Source: a virus
Strand: one strand, 5' to 3'
Virus record (IMG/VR): IMGVR_UViG_3300008339_000344
Span: 1 to 29,169 of that record
DNA length: 29,169 bases
The translations under genes and the position numbers were made by a program. Every line of letters begins with the position of its first letter. The first letter of the stretch is position 1. Shown in pieces: positions 7,261 to 13,554 of the stretch. A model generated the notes under the pieces. That model was given only the letters and a program-made list of their open reading frames with translations, ran no database searches and was not told the DNA's origin.

Positions 7261-8386
7261 CAAAATCGGATAGTTCTATATTATCAACATTTGCTTCATC
7301 GGATGCTTCTTTGTACGAAAGAATGTAAGAATTACAAATTTCGTTGTAGATTTTTTCCCTCACATCAGGACGAGTCTGAAGAATATCAGGAAAATTCTTT
7401 GCTTGAAACTTTATTTCTTCACCAGTTTCGTTATCCACCCAAGTATACCACGCACCACTTTGATTGGCTAACTTATAGTTTTTCATCATTTCTAACCAAG
7501 AACCTAAGTTATCAATACCACTATCAAAGTAAATATCGTAATCAATTGAGCGTAATGGTGGGCCCATTCGGTTTTTAATAACCTGTGCTCGGGTTTTAAT
7601 ACCAATCACCTGTTCCACGCCACCAACTTTTGCTTTTAACTGACCCATTTGTTTCAAACGGATTCTACAACTTGAATGGAATGCGATTGCTTTACCACCA
7701 GATGTAGTCCACGGGTCGCCAAAGCTTACCCCCATCCTGGTCCTTAATTGATTTGTAAAGATAAGAGTGATTCTTTCTCTACCAATTAAGTTGGTGATTT
7801 TACGCATTGCTTTTGAAATGATAATTGCTTTTTGAGTTGCGTATCCCGCCTGGTCATAATCAGCTGAAATCTCAACCTTTGTTGATGCACCTGCTACGGA
7901 ATCCACTACAATTGTAACCAATTTCTTTTTATCGGATTTTCTTACCGAATCAATAATTGAATCAACTGCTTCAAAAATATCTTCCACCGTTTCCAATGGA
8001 ACATACAACATCTTTTTCAAATCAACACCAATCGCTGCCAAAAACTCCTGATTAAGTGCGTTTTCAGTATCAATGTACACACCCAATCCACCCCTCTTTT
8101 GCGTATCCGCAATTGAGTGGGCCGCTACTAACGATTTACCACTACCTTCCAGCCCTGTAATTTCGCAAATTCTTCCAACAGGCAAACCACCATTGGTTCG
8201 GTTTGAAATAGCCAAATCTAACATTTCAGAGCCAGTAGACACCCACTCGTCTAAGTCGGTGGGTGTCTGCTCTGAACCATCTAAATAATAAGCTACTTTG
8301 TGTTGGGATTTGAATTTCTTATTAAGATTATCAGCGAGTATGGTAGACAGCTCATCACGAACTATATCTACTTTAGGTTTACTCAT
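7253..8386 (-). CDS. uvsX: RecA-like recombinase (UvsX)
   Basis: A 377-residue strand-exchange ATPase. Walker A GLEGSGKS is at residues 78-85, a catalytic glutamate E108 in DTENA, Walker B VTIVVDSV at 157-164, and the Q213 ATP sensor in TNQLR. KNRMGPP at 271-277 resembles the RecA/UvsX loop after the core. The C-terminus ends in an acidic tail (ELSDFDD), common to UvsX and RecA, where it modulates DNA binding. It follows the gp32-like SSB by 5 nt and overlaps the nuclease gene, giving the usual T4-type recombination-dependent replication set. The early coding region holds a striking inverted repeat (positions 8225-8276). No UvsY partner is recognised here. Confidence 0.93.
   Translation of the reverse strand: MSKPKVDIVRDELSTILADNLNKKFKSQHKVAYYLDGSEQTPTDLDEWVSTGSEMLDLAISNRTNGGLPVGRICEITGLEGSGKSLVAAHSIADTQKRGGLGVYIDTENALNQEFLAAIGVDLKKMLYVPLETVEDIFEAVDSIIDSVRKSDKKKLVTIVVDSVAGASTKVEISADYDQAGYATQKAIIISKAMRKITNLIGRERITLIFTNQLRTRMGVSFGDPWTTSGGKAIAFHSSCRIRLKQMGQLKAKVGGVEQVIGIKTRAQVIKNRMGPPLRSIDYDIYFDSGIDNLGSWLEMMKNYKLANQSGAWYTWVDNETGEEIKFQAKNFPDILQTRPDVREKIYNEICNSYILSYKEASDEANVDNIELSDFDD
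8225..8276 (-). repeat. Long inverted repeat inside uvsX
   Basis: Arms 8225-8246 and 8259-8276 pair over 18 bp (8 bp plus 10 bp) with a single 4-nt bulge (8233-8236) and a 12-nt loop that can form two more pairs. It lies at codons about 37-54 of uvsX. The mRNA would form a stable stem there. No function is established. Confidence 0.6.
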
Positions 8387-8391
8387 ACTGA

Positions 8392-9153
8392 TTAATCGTT
8401 AAAAAGGTCGTCAAATGCTTCTTTTACTGAACTAGCTTTCGTTGTTGTTGGTGTGGATTCTACAACTGCAGGTTGTTCTGCTTTTGCTTCTTCTTTTACC
8501 TCACCAGTTTCCAACCAAACCTCCAACATAGCCTTCAACTCGTCATAGGTATGTCTTTTGAAAATGGTTGTTAAATCAGCCTGACTTTTTACCAACTGAA
8601 CGATATTCTTATCTTCAGTCATAGGTGTGGTATTTGGTTTTACCCTAATAAATGTTTCAGGATAAGATTTACCAACCTCTGCAGCTGATTTGAATTCTAC
8701 AGTGATATCCCTACCACTCATCGGGTCGGTCAAATCACCATAATCTGGGTCTGCGAAGAACGCAAGGATTTCTTGGTAAACCTGCTTACCAAAGCCCCAA
8801 AATTTTACACCCTCTGATTCCTCACCTCTTACCAAAATAGGAACATAAGTTCTCATCTTTGGTGTCAATTTTTTAGAGAGATTGTAATCTTCCCTATCCT
8901 TTGTTGCTTTCAATTGCTCTGAAAATTCAACGATAGGGTCTTTCTCACCAAAAGAAATGGGTGATAGAATCGTCTTACCACCAAAATCAAAGTGGAAATA
9001 CAACTCAATAAAAGGGTTTTCTTTGTTGTGCACATAAGGCACTAATCGGATTTGCTGCTTACCTGGATTCGGTTTCCATAAGGTATCAGTCTTTTGTACT
9101 TTTGTTTGAAGTGAATTCAAACGGTTTCGGATTGCATTTAAGTCAATTGCCAT
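8392..9153 (-). CDS. Single-stranded DNA-binding protein, T4 gp32 family
   Basis: A 253-residue protein that would coat ssDNA and bind replication and recombination partners. The layout matches gp32: a short basic N-terminal segment (residues about 1-20), an OB-fold core from about residue 25 to 190, and a low-complexity linker leading to an acidic C-terminal tip (EAFDDLFND) used in T4 to recruit partners. The protein has no cysteine, so the zinc-binding site of T4 gp32 is absent. I choose ATG 9153 because GGAG lies 6 nt upstream; an in-frame TTG at 9183 lacks one. It is directly upstream of uvsX and has its own promoter about 43 nt before the start. Confidence 0.85.
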   Translation of the reverse strand: MAIDLNAIRNRLNSLQTKVQKTDTLWKPNPGKQQIRLVPYVHNKENPFIELYFHFDFGGKTILSPISFGEKDPIVEFSEQLKATKDREDYNLSKKLTPKMRTYVPILVRGEESEGVKFWGFGKQVYQEILAFFADPDYGDLTDPMSGRDITVEFKSAAEVGKSYPETFIRVKPNTTPMTEDKNIVQLVKSQADLTTIFKRHTYDELKAMLEVWLETGEVKEEAKAEQPAVVESTPTTTKASSVKEAFDDLFND

Positions 9154-9195
9154 AATTACTCCATTTTTTAATAGGTTAAACAAAAATTATAGTCA

Positions 9196-9227
9196 CTAAT
9201 ATACAACATTTAGTTGACAATTCCAAA
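9196..9227 (-). promoter_or_regulatory. Bacteroidota-type promoter upstream of gp32-like gene
   Basis: The minus strand reads TTTG (9227-9224), a 20-nt spacer, then TATATTAG (9203-9196). The 13 bases around the -7 box, GTTGTATATTAGT, are identical to those at the helicase promoter. A leader of about 36 nt carrying GGAG would precede the ATG at 9153. Confidence 0.6.
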
Positions 9228-9259
9228 TGTTTTTTCAAAAAAATTATTTTTTATTTTTT

Positions 9260-9649
9260 TTAATCTAAATTCTCTACTCTATAAATAGTAGTTCGCATGA
9301 ATTTAAAACTATCATCAGAGGTTAATAATACCCCATTTTTATAATCATCCCAATTCAACATATAGTTTTTATCTAAGATACCACCATTTAACGATTGAAT
9401 AAGCCTGTTAAGGGCGTTTATCGTATATAAGGTGTTTGTTTCTCTTTTTCTATGAACCATAATTGTATTTGGTAAAAATTTTGATGATGGTGATGGTATG
9501 ATATTGTAGCTGATAACCAACTCTTCTGAATTCTCTAAAGTCAATACGAATATCTTCTTACTGAAAAGAGTAAATCCAGTTTTTATAGTACCTAAATCAG
9601 AATCGCATTTAGGTTCGGTTGTAAATGTTATCAGTAATTGTGTTTTCAC
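9260..9649 (-). CDS. Conserved-looking phage protein of unknown function
   Basis: A 129-residue protein I do not recognise. It begins with a beta strand (MKTQLLITFTT) and looks like a small alpha/beta protein with no cysteine pair, membrane segment or catalytic motif that I can name. The start is a GTG at 9649: GGAG lies 6 nt upstream, and the nearby ATG at 9653 is in another frame. It lies 15 nt after the 587-aa protein, before the gap that holds the gp32 promoter. A TATTTATA octamer on the minus strand falls inside its 3' end (9290-9297). Confidence 0.65.
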   Translation of the reverse strand: MKTQLLITFTTEPKCDSDLGTIKTGFTLFSKKIFVLTLENSEELVISYNIIPSPSSKFLPNTIMVHRKRETNTLYTINALNRLIQSLNGGILDKNYMLNWDDYKNGVLLTSDDSFKFMRTTIYRVENLD

Positions 9650-9664
9650 TCATAGCTCCGTAAG

Positions 9665-11428
9665 TTATTTTACCAATGCAAATGGACCAGAAGATTTTAT
9701 CATAACATCAGAAACTTCAAATCCTAAAAAATTCATAATCGCATCAAACATTTTTCCACCAAGACTTTTAATGTATGATATTGCTTCTTTTACTCTATCC
9801 ATTATAGTTTGCAATATATCTTCAACCTGTTTTTTTATTTTAGTAGTAACATTTTTAAACCCTTTTACCAAATTATTAAATAATGCAAATTCATCGATTC
9901 TTTGTTTACTAGCTTCTATTAAAATAGTTTTCCCAAGTTTAGATTTTGAAAACTCTTCATTTATAATATCTCTAAATGTTATATTTTCAATTAATTTTGA
10001 TTTTGAAAGTTGTTTTGACCTTAATACCAATGATGCTTGTGGATTAGCACCAGATGTTTTGAATGCTACATAAAATGAATTTTTAGATGCTAATGGTTTT
10101 GCATCATTTATACTATCCATTTTTAAATGAGCGGTAACTTTGCCCGATGGGTCAAATTCTATTAACTGATTCGCAACAGCATTTTTATCTGAAAATTTAT
10201 TAGTTCCTGTCGCTGCTTCAAAACAAAAGCATGTTTTAAAGTAAATATCTTTAAAAATTGACTGCATATCATTTGTTAGTTCTTTTGCATTCAATTGTAA
10301 TTTTTCCATTTCAGCTATTGCTTTTTCTTGTGATGGGGTTAAAGTTTCACCACTATCGCGCAATTTTTCTAATGCGGTAATTGTACCTTTTTCCGTCATT
10401 TTTCCCATTTTTTGCTCTAATGTATCCAAAAATGATTTTAATAATGTGGGTTGATTTTCTCCGACCATTTTAATTGCGGCATTAAATGTTGCAATAGACT
10501 CTTTGGGACCGGCACTCATCAACTGAGAACCACCTGTTTTTTTTAAGGAAATTTTTTCATTACTATTACCTAATATATCGGTTTTTGGTGTTTTATCAGT
10601 TCCACCCCAATCAGAATTAATTGCTGCGGTAGCAGAACCCAACTGAGATAATTTATTAGATTTTATAATACCCCTAAACACATCCGCTATTTTTTTAGCA
10701 TCTTCACCATAAGTAGACCAATATACTTGAGCTCGTGCCCACTCTTTAGAACTTTCATCAATACCGTTATACGCACATATTATTAACGCTTCCCAATCTT
10801 CTCCCTTTGGCGAAGGACCACCACCCGTTAAGTGATTAAAAAGTTCAGGACTACCACCACCCACATTTGAAGTAGCAATTCTTACTTTAGTACCATTTGG
10901 TAATTGAAGAGTTTTTACAAAATCACCAGAACCATATGTTTTAACAGACGGGTCATCATCTAATATAGTCAAAACATCCCCATTTTTTAAGTTAGGCGCC
11001 CATTTGGGGCCTTTACTCCCTTTTAAAAATATTTGATGACCTGCTTTGTATTCCGGCTTCATAAAACTTGCTTCAGATATAATATCTTCTTCTAAGTCCA
11101 TTGTACCCGATTGTTCCATCTCCCGCTTCTTTTTCAGATATGCTTCTTTTTCAACATCGGTCATCATACCAATCTTAATCGCATCTAAATCCTTTTCTAA
11201 CGGATTTTCCTCCTTAGGCTTTTCTTCCGTTGGAGGTGTTGGGGATTGCTCTAACAAACTTTTACGAAATTCATAAGCAATATCACTACCATACAATTCC
11301 TCTATTACATGAGTAATCGCATTTATAGATTTTACACTATGTGGGTTTGTGAGTTCACCCCTTATTTCATTCCAAGTAAGTTGGGTTATTTCATTCAGTA
11401 TATTATCTTTAAAACTATCATTCTTCAT
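9665..11428 (-). CDS. Large protein with PD-(D/E)xK-nuclease-like core, unknown role
   Basis: A 587-residue multidomain protein. Residues 1-60 are helical, 60-120 a charged proline- and glutamate-rich linker, 125-190 a probable small beta-barrel (KAGHQIFLKG to KVRIATSNVGG). Residues 205-320 carry a pattern like the PD-(D/E)xK nuclease core: E213 in DWEALI, D284 in PKTDI, then S294-L-K296 in ISLKK followed by GGSQLMS. The first acidic residue of the classical ExK is serine here. The rest is helical, with a C-terminal segment (535-587) of amphipathic to hydrophobic character. It lies between polA and the SSB cluster and has a TATTTATA box 3 nt before its ATG. It may be a virion-associated or DNA-processing nuclease; this is inference. 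Confidence 0.6.
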   Translation of the reverse strand: MKNDSFKDNILNEITQLTWNEIRGELTNPHSVKSINAITHVIEELYGSDIAYEFRKSLLEQSPTPPTEEKPKEENPLEKDLDAIKIGMMTDVEKEAYLKKKREMEQSGTMDLEEDIISEASFMKPEYKAGHQIFLKGSKGPKWAPNLKNGDVLTILDDDPSVKTYGSGDFVKTLQLPNGTKVRIATSNVGGGSPELFNHLTGGGPSPKGEDWEALIICAYNGIDESSKEWARAQVYWSTYGEDAKKIADVFRGIIKSNKLSQLGSATAAINSDWGGTDKTPKTDILGNSNEKISLKKTGGSQLMSAGPKESIATFNAAIKMVGENQPTLLKSFLDTLEQKMGKMTEKGTITALEKLRDSGETLTPSQEKAIAEMEKLQLNAKELTNDMQSIFKDIYFKTCFCFEAATGTNKFSDKNAVANQLIEFDPSGKVTAHLKMDSINDAKPLASKNSFYVAFKTSGANPQASLVLRSKQLSKSKLIENITFRDIINEEFSKSKLGKTILIEASKQRIDEFALFNNLVKGFKNVTTKIKKQVEDILQTIMDRVKEAISYIKSLGGKMFDAIMNFLGFEVSDVMIKSSGPFALVK

Positions 11429-11431
11429 AAG

Positions 11432-11439
11432 TATAAATA
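11432..11439 (-). promoter_or_regulatory. TATTTATA box just before the 587-aa gene
   Basis: TATTTATA on the minus strand lies only 3 nt before ATG 11428, in the 17-nt gap after polA. The spacing is much shorter than at other copies, so if it is a promoter the transcript would start inside or at the ORF. Confidence 0.3.
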
Positions 11440-11445
11440 TCTTTA

Positions 11446-12648
11446 TTATATGGTAAACATATTCTTATAATCATCTCCAACCTCTACCTTTACAGGATAT
11501 CCACCCCACTCCATAATCTCTTTTACCTTTTGTGGATATGTATCTATTTCATCTTCGGATACATCAAATAGGATTGAGTCATAAGTGTAAAGAACAGGTA
11601 CTGATTTATAACCCTCTAATTGTTTACTTAGTTTATTTATAATAAGTATGTTTCTTTCCGTTTCTAATGCTTGTAAAATATAGTTAAATAGTTTATTTTT
11701 GTTCATTTCCGGCAGTTTTCTAATAAGCCGTTTAAATATTGGTGTTTCAACCCCAGCATTAAACAAATACTCATTCCATAACTTATCAATTATAATAGAA
11801 ACCGATTCGTAGAATGGTATGTGTTTATACTCATCCTGCACCCCACCATAGAGTTGTCTAAAGGTTATGGGTTTTGCTTGCTCCATAGGTACTCCATACT
11901 GTTGACCTAACCAATTGTGAGCGGACATGTCTATTGGTATAGGGCTTCCTATTAAACCTCCAATTAATCGGATGTGATACCCATCATAATCAAAACTGAA
12001 TAACTTACCCCCAACAAATCGGGATATAAACCTGCTTCGGGTATCATCCCCCTTTTTCAATGCAGCGTAATTAATACCATTGAAAGCATTGGAAGGGCGG
12101 GAGGTGGATGTTAAAAAATTATAGTGTGTCATTTCCAACCCATCTTTGGATTGAAATCCATTCTTTTCTATATTATAAAGTGAGTGTGGGTATAGTGTAG
12201 AAAATTTTGTAGGTTCTACATTGGTTGATTTAAATAACTTTTTCCATTCACCAAAGAACTCATAGTGTTTTAGTATAGGTATTAAATCTCCTACCTTTGG
12301 AATCCCCCTTCGTCTGAAAACATTGTGGATTGGTAATTCATCTACACTATATTCTAATCCCAAATGAAATAAGTATGCTTGTAAATCATAAAGATTATCA
12401 GTTTTGTAGTGATATAAAAACGATTTCAAATCTACCACAAATACCTTCTTAAATCTACTCAAGTCTAATTCCCCACCAAATGGTTCTACATCCAAGTTTT
12501 TGTAGTTGATACAGCAATCAATCTCCCCATCGGAAATGAATAGGCAAGATAATTCCGTTTGAGCAGAGTGTTTGCTCAAAGAACTATATATTGGATACAC
12601 CAAAACCCTGTCCGCAGACAGGGTGGTTGAGATTTCATTAAAAATCAT
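11446..12648 (-). CDS. Short divergent family-A DNA polymerase
   Basis: A 400-residue protein with the family-A polymerase palm and fingers. Residues 180-196 resemble the TxTGRLSS...NLQNIP region. Motif A is FDYDGYHIR with catalytic D220. Motif B is K259-PIT-F263-RQL-Y267-G. The NYILQALETE helix (322-331) matches the NxIQGxAAD region, and motif C is YTYDSIL with D357. Both metal-binding aspartates are kept, but the motif-A glutamate is histidine and the HDE of motif C is YDS. Residues 1-110 may be a decayed DnaQ-like exonuclease (VVDLKSFLYHY, NLYDLQAYLF) without its acids. The ATG at 12648 is fixed by an in-frame TGA immediately before it, with no Shine-Dalgarno sequence. It is much smaller than Pol I (about 930) or T7 polymerase (about 700). 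Confidence 0.75.
   Translation of the reverse strand: MIFNEISTTLSADRVLVYPIYSSLSKHSAQTELSCLFISDGEIDCCINYKNLDVEPFGGELDLSRFKKVFVVDLKSFLYHYKTDNLYDLQAYLFHLGLEYSVDELPIHNVFRRRGIPKVGDLIPILKHYEFFGEWKKLFKSTNVEPTKFSTLYPHSLYNIEKNGFQSKDGLEMTHYNFLTSTSRPSNAFNGINYAALKKGDDTRSRFISRFVGGKLFSFDYDGYHIRLIGGLIGSPIPIDMSAHNWLGQQYGVPMEQAKPITFRQLYGGVQDEYKHIPFYESVSIIIDKLWNEYLFNAGVETPIFKRLIRKLPEMNKNKLFNYILQALETERNILIINKLSKQLEGYKSVPVLYTYDSILFDVSEDEIDTYPQKVKEIMEWGGYPVKVEVGDDYKNMFTI
12605..12624 (-). repeat. UNCG-type hairpin at the start of polA
   Basis: A perfect 8-bp inverted repeat with a 4-nt loop. The mRNA strand reads ACCCUGUC-UGCG-GACAGGGU, a C(UNCG)G tetraloop, at about nt 25-44 of the polymerase coding sequence. 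It may affect translation of the polymerase. Confidence 0.55.
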
Positions 12649-12652
12649 TCAA

Positions 12653-12683
12653 CAAATATACAAAAGAAATTTGATATTACAAA
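12653..12683 (-). promoter_or_regulatory. Bacteroidota-type promoter upstream of polA
   Basis: The minus strand reads TTTG (12683-12680), a 19-nt spacer, then TATATTTG (12660-12653), a full consensus match. Only 4 nt separate the -7 box from ATG 12648, so initiation at about the start codon is predicted. Confidence 0.65.
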
Positions 12684-12838
12684 TAGAGAACTTCAATATT
12701 GTAGCCCGAAACACGATAAACTGAACTAAGCAACCCACCCTCAGTCTTTGTTACTTTGTAACCAAGCGCTTTCATCCTACGGGCGAAAAGGAGTTGCGAA
12801 TAAAATGGGACTTTGAATTTTTTCCAATATTTTTTCAT
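12677..12838 (-). CDS. Small basic protein, unknown (53 aa)
   Basis: I found this ORF by reading the gap between polA and the virion genes. It encodes 53 residues beginning MKKYWKKFKVPFYSQLLF and ending VSGYNIEVLYL, with a stop at TAA 12679-12677. It is rich in lysine, arginine and aromatic residues, suggesting a small nucleic-acid-binding or regulatory protein, but I do not recognise it. It lacks a Shine-Dalgarno sequence; a promoter-like element lies 35 nt upstream. Its last codons overlap the -33 element of the polA promoter. Reality of the gene is plausible but not proven. Confidence 0.45.
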   Translation of the reverse strand: MKKYWKKFKVPFYSQLLFARRMKALGYKVTKTEGGLLSSVYRVSGYNIEVLYL

Positions 12839-12873
12839 AGTGTGGGAGTTAGTTTCTCAATCATCTTACATAG

Positions 12874-12905
12874 TAAAGATACGAAAGAAACCCCATATTT
12901 CCAAA
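12874..12905 (-). promoter_or_regulatory. Bacteroidota-type promoter in the gap after the virion genes
   Basis: The minus strand reads TTTG (12905-12902), a 20-nt spacer, then TATCTTTA (12881-12874), one mismatch at the last base to TAnnTTTG. It would start a transcript for the 53-aa ORF and polA. The rest of the 12839-12963 gap is AT-rich with nothing else I can identify. Confidence 0.5.
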
Positions 12906-12963
12906 CCTTTTAGATTAAATTTTCATTAAAGTTATCCACATTTTGCTCTAAACCCACGAAAAC

Positions 12964-12981
12964 TGTCCAATTTATTGGACA
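12964..12981 (-). terminator. Possible weak terminator hairpin after the virion genes
   Basis: TGTCCAA and TTGGACA (7-bp stem, 4-nt loop) lie directly after the stop of the 185-aa gene. The following minus-strand sequence has only a GTTTTC run, so it is a weak intrinsic terminator at best. It marks the boundary between the virion block and the replication block. Confidence 0.35.
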
Positions 12982-13539
12982 CTATTGGGAGAACTGGGTT
13001 AGATTGGTTAAAAACCTGTCAATTTGTGGTATATCAGATTTTAGGATAGAAATAACCTTTTTATTCATCTCCTTTACACGCCCATCACTTACAAATGGTT
13101 TTTCAATTTTCCACCTAAATTCTTTCTTAATATACAAAGAATTATCCAATTCTCCAAAATTTTTTTGGGAAACTTCGTATATGTTTGGGTAATTAAACTG
13201 AGAAACAATATACCTTATCATATAACCACGATTATAATCTTCTGCTGTAGGTGTGGGTGTAATTGGTATAGGTGTTTTGTATCTATCCTTAAAACTATCG
13301 TTTGTTAGTTTATTATATTCAAATATATTTTTATTGTTTGTATCACCCAAATTTTTATAGGGGATGAGTGGCTTTGATACACCATTTAAATAGGTGGATT
13401 CAGTATATACCTCCCCCGTACTTTTATATTGATGATATGGGCCAATATATTCTTTACCATCCTCAAACATCCATTGTTTTTGTAATGAAATGCCTGATAC
13501 GGAATCACCTGGTACATAATATAGTTTTTTTCTTGCCAT
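12982..13539 (-). CDS. Probable virion protein of unknown function (185 aa)
   Basis: A 185-residue protein starting MARKKLYYVPGD. The first 90 residues are rich in Tyr, Gly and Lys and probably beta-rich (KEYIGPYHQY, STGEVYTESTYL), followed by a proline-threonine hinge (residues about 91-97, IPITPTPT) and a helical C-terminal half. I know no domain for it. It lies last in the baseplate gene run, 15 nt after the hub-like gene, which suggests a tail or baseplate component. No Shine-Dalgarno sequence is visible before ATG 13539. Its stop abuts a small hairpin. Confidence 0.65.
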   Translation of the reverse strand: MARKKLYYVPGDSVSGISLQKQWMFEDGKEYIGPYHQYKSTGEVYTESTYLNGVSKPLIPYKNLGDTNNKNIFEYNKLTNDSFKDRYKTPIPITPTPTAEDYNRGYMIRYIVSQFNYPNIYEVSQKNFGELDNSLYIKKEFRWKIEKPFVSDGRVKEMNKKVISILKSDIPQIDRFLTNLTQFSQ

Positions 13540-13554
13540 ATTATTAAATATTAT

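Noticed and set aside
9290-9297. TATTTATA octamer inside the 129-aa gene
   Set aside because: It lies in coding sequence 137 nt before the next ATG, which already has a better promoter at 9196-9227, so I did not call it a promoter.
13004-13192. Plus-strand 62-aa frame opposite the 185-aa gene
   Set aside because: Antisense shadow in AT-rich coding sequence with no ribosome site or recognisable features.
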